Shown piece by piece: positions 51,302 through 61,689 of a stretch of DNA of 64,000 nucleotides. A program made the position numbers and the translations under genes. Every line of letters begins with the position of its first letter. Positions within the stretch are counted from its first letter, which is position 1. The notes under the pieces are model-generated. The model did no database searches. It was not told where the DNA came from and worked only from the letters and a program-made list of their open reading frames with translations. This stretch comes from Phycisphaerales bacterium (lineage in GTDB: Bacteria > Planctomycetota > Phycisphaerae > Sedimentisphaerales > Anaerobacaceae), in the NCBI GenBank assembly GCA_003141315.1, contig PLLP01000024.1:1-64000 (forward strand), read 5' to 3'.

Positions 51302-51931
51302 TTATTGAACCACTTCCTTTTTTATCACCACTGTCCCGCTTCCTGCGGGCATGAGAAATACCTTCACATTACCGCCGTCAAGCAAAACGATATTCTTTTT
51401 AAGCACAGTTATGCGCTTGAGGTCCTTAAAGACTGTTTTCTCCAGTTCCTCACATTTTACGTTCACGTATTCAACCGTATCATACACGGCATCGAGGTTC
51501 GGCAGGAAACTTGCAGTGGCATAGAGCGTAGAATTATCCGGCCTTAAAATTTCAAACGAAGCCGAAAAAACGTGCTGGTCAGGCTCACTTTTCGGGGGAA
51601 AAATATATACCCCGCTTTTATTATTCGCCGTAAGAAAAGTCGCAACCTGGTTAATCCGGCTTACACAGGAAAGAACTCCGAGTTTTACAGCCGCCTGCGT
51701 GACTGCGTTAACCGACGGGTTAGCCGGCATCTGTGCCGGAGCCGGATTACCAACGGGGGCGCTGCGCCGGTTGGGTTCCTGCGGCTGTGATGATGTCGCA
51801 GAAAGGTTTATTACCCCTGAAGTCCCGGGCGAAAGAAAAAGGATGGTGCAAACGATGATAAAGGTTAAGACGCCGAAAATGATAAATCTGAATTTTCGTA
51901 AGCTGTGGATACCGTCCGTTGCTTTGTCCAT
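51302..51931 (-). CDS. Membrane-anchored periplasmic protein next to adhesin
   Basis: 209 residues. One N-terminal helix (FIIFGVLTFIIVCTILFLSP) follows basic residues; a proline-rich spacer leads to a soluble domain (VFSASFEILRPDNSTLYATA, VKCEELEKTVFKDLKRITVL). No known family recognised. Being co-transcribed just upstream of the trimeric autotransporter, it could assist its assembly, as SadB or TpgA do for other trimeric adhesins; this is analogy only, no sequence likeness to those was seen. Confidence 0.55.
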   Translation of the reverse strand: MDKATDGIHSLRKFRFIIFGVLTFIIVCTILFLSPGTSGVINLSATSSQPQEPNRRSAPVGNPAPAQMPANPSVNAVTQAAVKLGVLSCVSRINQVATFLTANNKSGVYIFPPKSEPDQHVFSASFEILRPDNSTLYATASFLPNLDAVYDTVEYVNVKCEELEKTVFKDLKRITVLKKNIVLLDGGNVKVFLMPAGSGTVVIKKEVVQ

Positions 51932-52409
51932 TAAACGATTTCCTTCCTTTAATTTTGTTCGAAGCGTTTTACCACAAGAATTAGTCTTGCCGCAGATTTT
52001 ACTCGCACCCCAATAGTTCGGTCAAACCAAATTTTCCGAAAAATTGCTGTAAATTCAAAATAATATCGGCCTGACAATTTTACCGACCTTTAATATATAT
52101 ATCCCACAAAACCCGAATCGCAAATCTTCTGCCCGTATCATTTTCAAGCCGGTGTTAAAATAGATAAACTCTATCGGCAAAATAGCAAAGATTGCAATTA
52201 CAGTTATGCTGCAAATGCCGTCTTTTTATAATGAATATGCGGTAAATTGCACCCGGCAAGTTGGCATCCTGATTTCTATTCTGCTTGTAATATGCCGCAA
52301 AATACAATATCTTATCGAACACGGTAAAAAACTGAACTGTTAAACAATGGCAAATATATTTAGGTGTTAATGCTATGACCGGCAGTAGTTTCCGTGGAGG
52401 ATTGTTTGT
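51932..52409. other. Divergent intergenic region between adhesin and hut operons
   Basis: No gene supported; a 174-codon minus-strand frame at 52155-52679 mostly lies antisense to hutU. A TATAAT sits at 52227-52232, without a good -35 box. The GGAGG ribosome site of hutU is at 52396-52400. Confidence 0.5.
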
Positions 52410-54074
52410 ATGAATCCAGGAGCAGATATAAAAGCGCCGAGAGGTAATAAAATATCCTGCAAGGGTTGGCATCAGGAAGCTGCTATGCGTATGCTGATGA
52501 ACAACTTGGATTCTGAAGTTGCCGAAAAGCCTGAAGAATTGATTGTCTACGGAGGAAGTGGTAAGGCCGCACGCAACTGGGACTGTTTCCACAAAATCGT
52601 CAGCACATTGCAGAAACTGGAAAACGATGAAACCCTTCTCATTCAAAGCGGCAAACCGGTGGGAGTCTTTCGCACACATTTGGAAGCGCCGCGAGTATTG
52701 ATTGCTAACTCTAACCTTGTCCCGCGATGGGCTAACGCAAATGAATTCTCCCGGTTAGAGCAGCTGGGATTAATAATGTACGGGCAAATGACGGCAGGTT
52801 CGTGGATTTATATCGGCTCGCAGGGAATCCTTCAGGGCACTTATGAAACTTTTGCTGAGTGTGCCAGGCAGCATTATGGAGGAACGCTTCAGGGGCGGCT
52901 ATTGGTGACAGGTGGGCTCGGCGGTATGGGCGGCGCACAGCCTTTGGCCGCCACTATGAACGGCGCTGCATTTCTCGGCATCGATGTCGATGAAAGCCGT
53001 ATAAAAAAACGAATCCAAACGGGTTATTGCGACCAGATTTGCTACAACCTCGATGATGCCCTCGAACTGGTATTGTCTGCCAAACAAAAAAAACAGGCTT
53101 TGTCCGTAGGGTTAGTCGGCAATTGTGCGGAGGTTTTGCCGGAACTGGTTAGAAGAGGAATTGTGCCGGACGTCCTTACTGACCAGACCAGCGCACACGA
53201 TTTGCGGAATGGCTATATCCCCGCGGGCTTGTCTTTGCAGCAGGTCGCAAAAATGAGGAAAGATGACCCCGATGGTTACGAGCAGCGTGTCCTCGATTCT
53301 ATGGTGACACATGTGACGGCTATGCTGAAGCTCAAAAGGCTCGGTGCCGTCACATTCGATTACGGAAATAATATTCGCGGCCAGGTATGCGACCGGCGAT
53401 GTCTGAAAGAGGCCTTCGAGATACCGGGTTTTGTTCCGGAATATATTCGCCCGCTTTTCTGCAGGGGGTCGGGGCCTTTCCGCTGGGTGGCGCTTTCGGG
53501 AAATCCCAACGATATTAGCGTCACAGACAAAGCCATCATGGAAACGTTCCCGGATAAACCGGATTTGCACAACCTGATAAAAAAGTTTCAGCAAAAAGTG
53601 CGGTTCCAGGGACTGCCCGCCCGCATTTGCTGGCTGGAATATGGTGAACGGGCTGCGATTGGCGAGCGGTTTAACTGGCTCGTGAAAAATGGCAGGGTGG
53701 ATGCCCCGATAGTGATAGGAAGAGACCACCTTGATTCCGGGTCGGTAGCATCGCCTAACAGGGAAACAGAGGCAATGAAAGATGGGTCAGATGCTATTGC
53801 AGATTGGCCGCTACTGAACGCACTGCTGAATACTGCAAGCGGTGCAAGTTGGGTTTCCATTCATAGCGGCGGCGGTGTAGGCATCGGCTATTCCATTCAC
53901 GCAGGTATGGTGTGCGTAGCCGACGGGACTGATAACGCTTCCCGGCGTTTGCAGCGGGTGCTGACCAATGACCCCGGCACAGGCGTAATGCGGCACGCCG
54001 ACGCGGGCTATGAGCTGGCTGTTGAAACAGCAAAGAGGCATAAAATTCATCTGCCAATGATAACGGAGGAATAG
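52410..54074 (+). CDS. hutU: Urocanate hydratase
   Basis: 554 residues, full family length. NAD-binding and active-site blocks: [55 protein letters not shown], and the C-terminal [19 protein letters not shown]. It hydrates urocanate to imidazolonepropionate, the second step of histidine breakdown. First gene of the hut operon, with GGAGG 10 bases before the ATG. Confidence 0.96.
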   Translation: MNPGADIKAPRGNKISCKGWHQEAAMRMLMNNLDSEVAEKPEELIVYGGSGKAARNWDCFHKIVSTLQKLENDETLLIQSGKPVGVFRTHLEAPRVLIANSNLVPRWANANEFSRLEQLGLIMYGQMTAGSWIYIGSQGILQGTYETFAECARQHYGGTLQGRLLVTGGLGGMGGAQPLAATMNGAAFLGIDVDESRIKKRIQTGYCDQICYNLDDALELVLSAKQKKQALSVGLVGNCAEVLPELVRRGIVPDVLTDQTSAHDLRNGYIPAGLSLQQVAKMRKDDPDGYEQRVLDSMVTHVTAMLKLKRLGAVTFDYGNNIRGQVCDRRCLKEAFEIPGFVPEYIRPLFCRGSGPFRWVALSGNPNDISVTDKAIMETFPDKPDLHNLIKKFQQKVRFQGLPARICWLEYGERAAIGERFNWLVKNGRVDAPIVIGRDHLDSGSVASPNRETEAMKDGSDAIADWPLLNALLNTASGASWVSIHSGGGVGIGYSIHAGMVCVADGTDNASRRLQRVLTNDPGTGVMRHADAGYELAVETAKRHKIHLPMITEE

Positions 54075-54079
54075 TAGAA

Positions 54080-55591
54080 ATGAAACCGGTCACACAGGTT
54101 AGAATCAGGAATTTAAACGATGATATTGCGGCAAGTATTGCCAGGCTCAAGGTCGACCGAAGCAGGATTCGTGCATCGAGAGCCATCGTGGACAAAGCCC
54201 TCAAAGACGGGAAAACTTACTACTCCATCAATACCGGTTTTGGGATTTTGGCCAATAAGCGGATAAGCGACAATGAGCTTAAGAAGCTGCAGTATAATCT
54301 GTTGATTTCTCACGCCGTCGGGGTAGGGGAGCTTATTCCCAAAGATATTTCGCGATTGATGCTGGCTCTGAAAATTCATTCATTGGGGCTTGGATATTCC
54401 GGCGTTTCGGAAAAGGTTTTCGAGCGGCTGTTATTTCTGCTTGAAAATGACAGGATACCCGCTGTGCCGAAGAAAGGCAGTGTAGGCGCATCGGGAGACC
54501 TTGCTCCGCTGGCTCACATGTCTTTGCCTGTCATCGGGCAGGGGTTTTTCTGGGATAAAGATGGTAAGAAAACCATTCCCGCTCGTAAAGCGCTTAAAGA
54601 AGACGGGCTAAAGCCCATCGAACTGGAACCCAAGGACGGCCTTGCCTTAATAAACGGCACTCAGATGATGGCGGCGTATGGAAGTTACGTGCTTAGTAAG
54701 TGCGTAAATCTTCTGAAGGCGGCTGATATTATTTCCATAATTTCTCTGGAGGCTTTTCGCGGTAGTATAAAACCATTCGACCCGAGGATACACCAGGCTC
54801 GTCCTCACAAAGGACAGATTGACGTTGCGGGCAATGTTACAAAACTGCTTGCCAACAGTGAAATCCTGGAGTCGCACAGATACTGCAATCGTGTTCAGGA
54901 CCCTTACAGTTTGCGATGTATTCCCCAGGTTCACGGAGCGAGCAGGGACAGCATCGACCATTGTATCTCGGTTGTGGATACAGAGAACAATTCCGCTACC
55001 GATAATCCCCTTACGTTTGAGAATGGCGATATAATCAGCGGGGGTAATTTTCATGGTCAGCCGCTGGCGCTGGTACTCGATTTTGCGGCGATTGCGATGG
55101 CGGAGATGGCAAATATCTCTGAGCGGCGAACATATTTATTGCTGAAGGGCGGCGACGGACTTCCGCAGCTGCTGATGAGTGAAACAGGTATTAATTCCGG
55201 ATTTATGATTCCGCAATATACCGCCGCGGCGCTGGTAGCAGAGAACAAGGTGCTTGCGCACCCCGCATCGGTGGATTCGATTCCCACCTGTGTCGGGCAG
55301 GAAGACCACGTGAGTATGGGCAGCATCTCCGCACACAAACTCCTGGAAGTATTCCGGAACGTGGAGTTGGTATTGGCTATTGAGCTGATAACATCCGCCC
55401 AGGCGCTGGATTTCAGAGACCCGCTGAAACCGGGCGATGGTGTTGTCGCTTCACATAAACTTATCAGAGAACACATTCCCCACCTTTACGAGGACAGCTA
55501 TTTCGCAAATCTTATTGCTTCTGCGCTCGATTTGATTCAGTCCGGCAAACTTGTTGCTGCCGTCGAAGCCAAATGCGGTGAATTAAAATGA
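54080..55591 (+). CDS. hutH: Histidine ammonia-lyase
   Basis: 503 residues. The MIO cofactor triad Ala-Ser-Gly is in GSVGASGDLAPLAHM (137-139). SINTGFGILANKRI and the C-terminal QEDHVSMGSISAHK are family signatures. It deaminates histidine to urocanate. It starts 5 bases after hutU and overlaps hutI. Confidence 0.96.
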   Translation: MKPVTQVRIRNLNDDIAASIARLKVDRSRIRASRAIVDKALKDGKTYYSINTGFGILANKRISDNELKKLQYNLLISHAVGVGELIPKDISRLMLALKIHSLGLGYSGVSEKVFERLLFLLENDRIPAVPKKGSVGASGDLAPLAHMSLPVIGQGFFWDKDGKKTIPARKALKEDGLKPIELEPKDGLALINGTQMMAAYGSYVLSKCVNLLKAADIISIISLEAFRGSIKPFDPRIHQARPHKGQIDVAGNVTKLLANSEILESHRYCNRVQDPYSLRCIPQVHGASRDSIDHCISVVDTENNSATDNPLTFENGDIISGGNFHGQPLALVLDFAAIAMAEMANISERRTYLLLKGGDGLPQLLMSETGINSGFMIPQYTAAALVAENKVLAHPASVDSIPTCVGQEDHVSMGSISAHKLLEVFRNVELVLAIELITSAQALDFRDPLKPGDGVVASHKLIREHIPHLYEDSYFANLIASALDLIQSGKLVAAVEAKCGELK

Positions 55592-56817
55592 TGAAAGTTA
55601 TCAAAAATATTGGCTGCCTTGCACAGTGCAAACCGGATGGTACACAGGCGGACATTCATCTTTTGCATAAGGCCGCTATTGTATGGCAGGATGATAAGAT
55701 TTACTGGGTTGGCCCGCAGTCGCAGATACCTGAAGGGCTTGCGTTCGATGAGGAGCTGGATGCGGATAATAAATTAGTTCTGCCCGGATTGATAGATTGC
55801 CATACGCATCTTGCGTTTGGCGGCTGGCGGCAGGATGAGTTTGAAGAAAGGCTTAGAGGTAAATCATACCTGGAAATTGCGGAGAGAGGCGGAGGAATTC
55901 AGGCGACAGTGCAGGCAACCCGCAACGCCTCTAAGGCTGAATTATCGAATAAGTGCCGTGGTTTTCTGGAACAGATGGGCCGGCTGGGCGTGACGACCGT
56001 CGAGTGCAAAAGCGGTTACGGACTTTCCACGGAACAGGAATTGAAACTGCTTGAGATATACCGCGAACTGGGACAAACGCAGCCTTTAACAATTGTTCCA
56101 ACTTTTCTCGGCGCTCATATCGTTCCACAGGAATACAAAAAAAACAGAAGGCTGTATATCGACCTGCTGATTAATGAAATGCTGCCTGCTGTTTGCGAAC
56201 GCAATCTGGCTCGCTTTTGTGATATTTTTATTGAGGATACCGCGTTTTCTACCGAAGAGGCACGGGAGATTTTGAATGTTGCTGTCAAATTGGGTCTGAA
56301 AATAAAAGTGCATGCCGACCAATTCGGAGACAATAGCGGTTCTCTGCTTGCCGCGGATTTGCATGCCGTTTCCGCTGACCATTTGGAATTTATTTCTGAC
56401 GGTGGTATTTCCTGTCTGGCGCAAAATTCCGTTGTTGGTGTTATTCTGCCTATAGCGAGTCTTTACACACGGCAAAAGGCGGTCGATGCCCGTAGATTGA
56501 TTGACAAAAAATTGAAGCTGGCTGTAGCGACCGATTTTAACCCCGGTTCAGCGCCGAGTTTCGACCTGTATTTGGCCTTGATGCTGGCCTGCAACCTCTG
56601 CGGATTGACGCCTGCTGAAGCGGTAAAAGGGGCAACAATTTATGCAGCCGAGGCGTTGGATTTGTCTGACAGGTTAGGTTCACTGGAACCGGGCAAGCTC
56701 GCCGATTTTATTATTATTGATTCTGCTGATGTCAATCATTGGCTTTATCATTTCAGGCCTGACACCTGCCTGCTGGCCGTAAAAAATGGAAAGATAATTT
56801 ATCAGCGGCAGGAATAG
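55588..56817 (+). CDS. hutI: Imidazolonepropionase
   Basis: 409 residues of the amidohydrolase superfamily. Metal ligands lie in LIDCHTHLAFGG and KVHADQFGD; the catalytic aspartate region is ATDFNPGSAPSFDL. It opens the imidazolone ring to N-formimino-glutamate. Start overlaps the hutH stop (ATGA). Confidence 0.96.
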   Translation: MMKVIKNIGCLAQCKPDGTQADIHLLHKAAIVWQDDKIYWVGPQSQIPEGLAFDEELDADNKLVLPGLIDCHTHLAFGGWRQDEFEERLRGKSYLEIAERGGGIQATVQATRNASKAELSNKCRGFLEQMGRLGVTTVECKSGYGLSTEQELKLLEIYRELGQTQPLTIVPTFLGAHIVPQEYKKNRRLYIDLLINEMLPAVCERNLARFCDIFIEDTAFSTEEAREILNVAVKLGLKIKVHADQFGDNSGSLLAADLHAVSADHLEFISDGGISCLAQNSVVGVILPIASLYTRQKAVDARRLIDKKLKLAVATDFNPGSAPSFDLYLALMLACNLCGLTPAEAVKGATIYAAEALDLSDRLGSLEPGKLADFIIIDSADVNHWLYHFRPDTCLLAVKNGKIIYQRQE

Positions 56818-56862
56818 CAGCTTTTTATTTCGCAGTTAACACGGATTAAGGAAGGAATATAT

Positions 56863-58695
56863 ATGAACGAAAAGCTGGTTGAGTGTGTGCCGAATTTTTC
56901 GGAAGGCAGGGATACGAACATAATAAAACAAATTTCCGGAGCGATAGAAGCCGTCGATGGCATCAGGCTGCTCGATGTCGATTCGGGAGCGGATACGAAC
57001 CGTACGGTCATCACATTTGTAGGCGCACCTGAAGCAGTGAAGGAAGCGGCATTTCGGGCAATAAAAAAGGCTTATGAATTAATCGATATGTCGAAACATA
57101 CCGGCTCACACCCGAGGCTGGGTGCTACGGACGTCTGCCCCTTCGTTCCGGTAAGCGGCATAACTGTAGAAGAGTGCATCGACATTTCGAAAGAAGTGGC
57201 AAAACGTGCAGGCGAGGAGCTTGGTATCAGTGTGTACCTCTACGAAAAATCCGCCCAGATGCCGGAAAGACAAGACCTCTCTAACATCCGTGAGGGCGAA
57301 TACGAAGGACTCCGGCAAAAACTTAAAGATCCCAAATGGAAGCCGGACTTCGGGCCTGCCGTATTTAATGCGAGGGCAGGCGCTACCGTCATCGGCGTAA
57401 GAGAATTTTTGATTGCCTACAACGTCAACCTTAACACCCGTGAGCAGAAATACGCCAACGACATCGCTTTCGAGCTGCGGGCAAAAGGCCGTTCCGTTAG
57501 AAAAGGCTCAAACTCCCCCATATACCTGTGGAGAAAGGAAATATTAAAATATAAACAGGGGCATTATCCCTGCGGCTCCTGCGAATTCGCGGGCAATACA
57601 ATCGATGAAACGATACAGCACTGCCAAAAGGAACACAGCTATGACTTGGCGGAACTGCTGAAAAGCAACGACATCAACCCCCAAAAACCGGAAGGCCAAT
57701 CCGTCAAAAAACCTGGCATCTTCGAACACTGTAAGTCTATAGGCTGGACGGTAAAAAATTACGACAGGGCTCAAATCTCCATCAACCTTACCGACTACAA
57801 AAAAACCTCGATGCACGATGTGATGGAACAGGCCCGCAAACTTGCTGCCGACAGGGGTATGGTCGTCACAGGAAGCGAAATCGTCGGCGTTGTGCCGTTC
57901 CACGCACTGCTGCAGGCCGGCGATTACTACCTCAAAAAGCAGCATCGCTCCACAGGCGTGCCGATTCGCGACAGGCTGGAAACGGCTGTTCAGTCGCTCG
58001 GTTTAAGGGATGTGAGCGGCTTTGTAATTGAAGAGCGGGTGCTCGGATTACCCGTCAATCCGCCTGGCTCGCTTGTCGAAATGAAAGTGTGCGATTTTGC
58101 TGACGAGGTGTCGCGTGAATCGCCCGCGCCGGGCGGCGGCTCCGTTGCTGCACTGGCAGGTGCATTGGGGGCGGCGCTCGCTTCGATGGTCTGCAATCTT
58201 ACCGCCAACAAAGGTGGCTCTTCTGATGTCGATACAATTCTGAACGATGCAGCAGAGAATTGCCAAGAGATAAAATTCGAACTTGTCCGGGCAGTCGATG
58301 CCGACACCAAGGCATTTGATGATGTGATGAAGGCCCGGCGTCTGCCTTCGAATAACGAGCAGGAAAAACAGGCCAGGGGCCACGCTATGCAGGCTGGGCT
58401 GAAAAAGGCCGTCCTTATCCCTTTGGAAACCGCTTCTCTTAGTCTCAAAGCTATTCAAATGGCCGAAACTGCCGCACAATACGGCAATCCAAATACGTTA
58501 TCCGATGCCGGCACAGGGGCGCAGATAGCCTTCGCAGGATTGAAAGGCGGCATCTATAACGTGCTTATAAACCTCAAAGACATCGAAGACAAACAGTTCA
58601 GCAGCCAGGTGCGACAGCAGTGTACCGAACTGCTGGAAAAAGCGAAGACAACGCTGGGCAGGATCGAAAAGCTGCTCGAACAAAAACTGGCTTAG
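56863..58695 (+). CDS. ftcD: Glutamate formimidoyltransferase / formimidoyl-THF cyclodeaminase fusion
   Basis: 610 residues. The transferase part has LVECVPNFSEGRD and HTGSHPRLGATDVCPFVPV. Between about residues 225 and 290 a cysteine/histidine-bearing insert occurs (CGSCEF then HCQKEH) that looks like a small zinc site; the transferase resumes at RAQISINLTDY. The C-terminal cyclodeaminase starts near residue 405 (SPAPGGGSVAALAGALGAALA). It takes the formimino group from the HutI product onto tetrahydrofolate and converts it to 5,10-methenyl-THF plus ammonia, giving glutamate. The insert makes the protein ~70 residues longer than the mammalian enzyme. Last gene of the hut operon. Confidence 0.94.
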   Translation: MNEKLVECVPNFSEGRDTNIIKQISGAIEAVDGIRLLDVDSGADTNRTVITFVGAPEAVKEAAFRAIKKAYELIDMSKHTGSHPRLGATDVCPFVPVSGITVEECIDISKEVAKRAGEELGISVYLYEKSAQMPERQDLSNIREGEYEGLRQKLKDPKWKPDFGPAVFNARAGATVIGVREFLIAYNVNLNTREQKYANDIAFELRAKGRSVRKGSNSPIYLWRKEILKYKQGHYPCGSCEFAGNTIDETIQHCQKEHSYDLAELLKSNDINPQKPEGQSVKKPGIFEHCKSIGWTVKNYDRAQISINLTDYKKTSMHDVMEQARKLAADRGMVVTGSEIVGVVPFHALLQAGDYYLKKQHRSTGVPIRDRLETAVQSLGLRDVSGFVIEERVLGLPVNPPGSLVEMKVCDFADEVSRESPAPGGGSVAALAGALGAALASMVCNLTANKGGSSDVDTILNDAAENCQEIKFELVRAVDADTKAFDDVMKARRLPSNNEQEKQARGHAMQAGLKKAVLIPLETASLSLKAIQMAETAAQYGNPNTLSDAGTGAQIAFAGLKGGIYNVLINLKDIEDKQFSSQVRQQCTELLEKAKTTLGRIEKLLEQKLA

Positions 58696-58766
58696 GATAA
58701 GAACCGTTGTATCTTGACAGTAAATTGCGTTAGTCGGGACGAGACAAAAAGACAAGGAGAAACATA

Positions 58767-59216
58767 ATGCTTAGGATTCGGCGGGGACGAATGAATGATG
58801 CGGAATTAATAATCGATTTCCAGATAAGGCTTGCCAAAGAAACTGAAGGAATGAGGCTGAATAAGGAAACGGTAAGCAAAGGCGTGCGGGCGGTTCTGCG
58901 GGATAAGGCCAAAGGCGAATATTTTATGGCCGAGAAAAACGGAGAGGTTGTCGGGATGATGCTGACGATTCCGGAATGGAGCGACTGGCGAAACGGGACG
59001 GCTATCTGGATACATTCGTTGTATGTAAGACCAGAATGGCGGGGAAGGGGGGCTTTCAAAAAGATGTACCTGTATTTGAAGAAGAAAGTTGGATTATCAG
59101 CCGGCCTTGTCGGGCTTCGGCTGTATGTCGAAAGGAAAAACAAAACTGCCCATAAGGTTTATAAAAGGCTGGGAATGAATAGCGACCATTATCTGATGTA
59201 TGAATGGCTGAAATGA
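58767..59216 (+). CDS. GNAT-family N-acetyltransferase
   Basis: 149 residues of the GNAT fold: IRRGRMNDAELIIDFQI at the start, SLYVRPEWRGRGAFKKMY as the acetyl-CoA loop (R/Q-x-x-G-x-G/A), and LYVERKNKTAHKVYKRLGM near the end. Substrate unknown. AAGGAG ribosome site. Separate from the hut operon by 71 bases, same direction. Confidence 0.9.
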   Translation: MLRIRRGRMNDAELIIDFQIRLAKETEGMRLNKETVSKGVRAVLRDKAKGEYFMAEKNGEVVGMMLTIPEWSDWRNGTAIWIHSLYVRPEWRGRGAFKKMYLYLKKKVGLSAGLVGLRLYVERKNKTAHKVYKRLGMNSDHYLMYEWLK

Positions 59217-59294
59217 CTTCTCTCGACAAATCCCGATAAGCAAAAATCGTGTTCTCACTTCGTTCGATAGCTCCGGTGAAAGCAGGCTAATCTG

Positions 59295-60086
59295 TTAGTT
59301 GTTTAGATTATTTTTGGATATTTTCTCCAGTTTTTTGCGGATTTTGCCGAGTTCGCTGGATTTGAAAGAGGACTTTGTTTTTTCGAGGATGTCGATAGTC
59401 TCATTAACGGCTGCCTTGAGGGTGCTGAGCCTCGGGCATTTGAAAAGGTGGCAAACGGGAGCATCGCTCTGTTGTTTTGGAGCATCGGAGAGGATGTATC
59501 TTATATCAGCCAGGGCGGCGTTCACGCCGGCAAAAGTTAAATCCAGGAAATTTTTTTGCGAGCTGTCTATTTTGGCGGCGCCCGAATTTTTAAAACCGTC
59601 CTCGATGCTGGCAAGGCCGGTTCGCCATGTTTCTAAAGTTTTCTTTGCGTTTGAGACAGTTCTGTAAAAGCGGGTTTGGTCGATGGCCTTTAAAACGTAT
59701 TCGAGAAGTTGAGTGAAATCAACGGGCTTAATCAGGTAAGCGATTACAGGCAGGCCGATAGCGTCTATTGCGGTGTTTTGAGAAGGATAGCCCGTTACCA
59801 GAATAGCCGACAGTCCCTCTGCGAGTCTCGGCAGGGCCTTGATAAATTCGAGATTGGGATTTCCCGGCATCCTGATGTCGGTAATAAGGACGTCGTATTG
59901 ATTGCTTTTGAGTTTTATAATTCCGGCGTTGGCATCTTGTACGCAATCACAATAGAATCCTTCCCTTCTGAGCAGGTCGGCGGTCGAATTAAGAAAAATC
60001 TCCTCGTCATCAGCAATCAGCACTTTGCCGAGCTGGTTTGTGTGTGGGTTTTGTTTCCGGGTTTTTTTTATAGAGTTTTTCTGCAA
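59295..60086 (-). CDS. Response regulator with uncharacterised C-terminal domain
   Basis: 263 residues from a TTG start at 60086, chosen because AAAGGAG lies 5-6 bases upstream. Residues ~20-140 are a receiver domain: KVLIADDEEIF (acidic pair), DVLITDIRMPG (phosphorylated Asp), LVTGYPS and LIKPVDF (Lys). The remaining ~120 residues are helical (LETWRTGLASIEDGF, KAAVNETIDILEKTKSS) with no DNA-binding or enzymatic motif visible. No histidine kinase is adjacent. Confidence 0.85.
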   Translation of the reverse strand: MQKNSIKKTRKQNPHTNQLGKVLIADDEEIFLNSTADLLRREGFYCDCVQDANAGIIKLKSNQYDVLITDIRMPGNPNLEFIKALPRLAEGLSAILVTGYPSQNTAIDAIGLPVIAYLIKPVDFTQLLEYVLKAIDQTRFYRTVSNAKKTLETWRTGLASIEDGFKNSGAAKIDSSQKNFLDLTFAGVNAALADIRYILSDAPKQQSDAPVCHLFKCPRLSTLKAAVNETIDILEKTKSSFKSSELGKIRKKLEKISKNNLNN

Positions 60087-60284
60087 AATAGTCTCCTTTT
60101 CCGCACAAAAATAATTTATTCACGACAACGGTTGGTGAATCAGGTATCTCTGTTCCGCATAATCCTGTTAATCTGTTGGTGATACAGGTATCGGCTGCAA
60201 TCATACGATAACGGTGTTTTATGTCAATGGGCCTGTATAGATATTTTTTAACGATTTCGGTGGTTTTCCATGAGGCAAATAAAA

Positions 60285-60308
60285 AAGGCCGGTAGAGGTA
60301 CCGGCCTT
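60285..60308 (-). terminator. Rho-independent terminator of the porin-like gene
   Basis: AAGGCCGGTA pairs perfectly with TACCGGCCTT around GAGG, followed on the minus strand by a run of seven T residues. Confidence 0.9.
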
Positions 60309-60333
60309 AAGAATCAAAGATTTTTTTACTGTC

Positions 60334-61182
60334 TTAGAATTTATACTTCAGCATGAGGCTCGCCCATGTGAGGCTCTTTTCGCTATTGACGGATTTATCC
60401 ATCGTGACCTGGTGAAAGACGCCCGGCGTGAAAATCAGGCTGCTGCCGAGGTCAAAATCGGTTGAAACGCCGAAAACGGCGTCCGACCAACCGTGGTCAA
60501 CATTCAAAGCATTCGGTGCAACGCCGTCGTTATAGACTAATTCTGAATGCAGATTGATAACCCTTTCCTTGTCAGTAATTGGGCAGTGTGTCTTCAATGC
60601 ATAATCGAGCATAAAGATATGAGCAAAACCCGAAGCGGTGCCACCTGGGAAGGATTTATCGCCGACAAAGGAATCCTCGTTGGATGGCCAAAGTTTAACA
60701 AGAATGTATGTCGGGACAAGACCTTCGACTCCGAGAATTTTCGGAAAAGAAAGTGCGCCGTGCAATTCCTGGAGGTCTATGCCGTTTGGAAAACTAGAAG
60801 TATCGTGGCTGGAGAGGTGCGGAAAATTATAATATACATAGCCAATCATATAGCAGGTCATATAGGGCTGGTCTGTGAATAATGCATTGCGATAATAAAC
60901 CCTGTAATCCCAGCGTTGAAACTGCTGATTGCCGAATCCGTTATACTGTCCTGTGCCATTGGGAATATGGCCTGTCACATTAAGGCCGAAACCTGACCCG
61001 AACAAATCCAGGTCCACGAACGGGTGAGTAGCGCTGTGGCTGCCGTAGACAGTGAATCCGCGCCAGATGTATCTGCTGGTATATTCTGTGCCGACGACGC
61101 CGTGCAGGTCGCCTGATTCTGCGAGAAGGCAGCCGGTCCAGCCCAAAAGCAGCAGGGTACCTAATACAAAACTCTTTTTCAT
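60334..61182 (-). CDS. Outer-membrane beta-barrel protein (TorF/Gcw_chp-like)
   Basis: The ATG at 61182 is chosen over TTG 61188 because AAAGGAGC sits 8 bases upstream; 282 residues. Signal peptide SFVLGTLLLLGWTGCLLA, then GVVGTEYTSRYIWRGFTVY, which resembles the opening strand of TorF-type putative porins (sxxYxxRGxxx), and strands ending in WASLMLKYKF. Probably a 12-strand or similar outer-membrane protein of unknown cargo. A strong terminator follows. Confidence 0.65.
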   Translation of the reverse strand: MKKSFVLGTLLLLGWTGCLLAESGDLHGVVGTEYTSRYIWRGFTVYGSHSATHPFVDLDLFGSGFGLNVTGHIPNGTGQYNGFGNQQFQRWDYRVYYRNALFTDQPYMTCYMIGYVYYNFPHLSSHDTSSFPNGIDLQELHGALSFPKILGVEGLVPTYILVKLWPSNEDSFVGDKSFPGGTASGFAHIFMLDYALKTHCPITDKERVINLHSELVYNDGVAPNALNVDHGWSDAVFGVSTDFDLGSSLIFTPGVFHQVTMDKSVNSEKSLTWASLMLKYKF

Positions 61183-61404
61183 TGCCAATGCTCCTTTCCA
61201 AAACGAAATATTTCTTACGTTATCTAAACGGTTTATTATTTCAGACTTGGCAGGAAAAGTATACCAGTGGAGCGGAATAAGTCAAGTGAAAAAATGATTT
61301 TGGGGGATTTTTTTTGGGAATAAAAAAGGAGGCAATTCCTTCTGATTTAGACCGGCAATTACCGGAAAAAGGCCGGTTGAAAAAGGTAAAAAATCCATTC
61401 CGGT

Positions 61405-61689
61405 TTACCGGTTTCTGCAATGGCGAAATAAGCACCGTAAAATCTTCAGAACATCCCTGTTTGCGATTCGATAATAGATATGCAGGCCTTCCCTTCTTCG
61501 TGCGAGGACGCCCTTATTCGTCATCAGGTTAAGGTGCTGGCTGGTGAGGGACTGGCTGCTGTCGAGCCTCTCGACGATTTTGTTGACGCATTTTTCACCG
61601 CCGGCGAGAATCTCTATTATCATCAGCCTGTCGGGATGCGCAATTGCTTTCAGGACAGCGGCCATTTTTTCTGCCAGCCTGTTATTCAT
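61405..61689 (-). CDS. ArsR/SmtB-family regulator
   Basis: 94 residues, winged helix: LKAIAHPDRLMIIEILAGG, SQSLTSQHLNLMTNKGVL as recognition helix, LHIYYRIANRDVLKIL as wing and last helix. Cysteines are at C34 (GGEKCVNK) and in LRCLFRHC near the end, a pairing similar to the dithiol sensors SqrR/BigR. It overlaps the thioredoxin gene (ATGA). A 22-bp palindrome upstream of that gene is the likely operator. The signal could be persulfide, oxidant or metalloid. Confidence 0.88.
   Translation of the reverse strand: MNNRLAEKMAAVLKAIAHPDRLMIIEILAGGEKCVNKIVERLDSSQSLTSQHLNLMTNKGVLARRREGLHIYYRIANRDVLKILRCLFRHCRNR

Noticed and set aside
52155-52679. Minus-strand 174-codon gene
   Set aside because: More than half lies antisense to hutU, with no ribosome site or recognisable domain.
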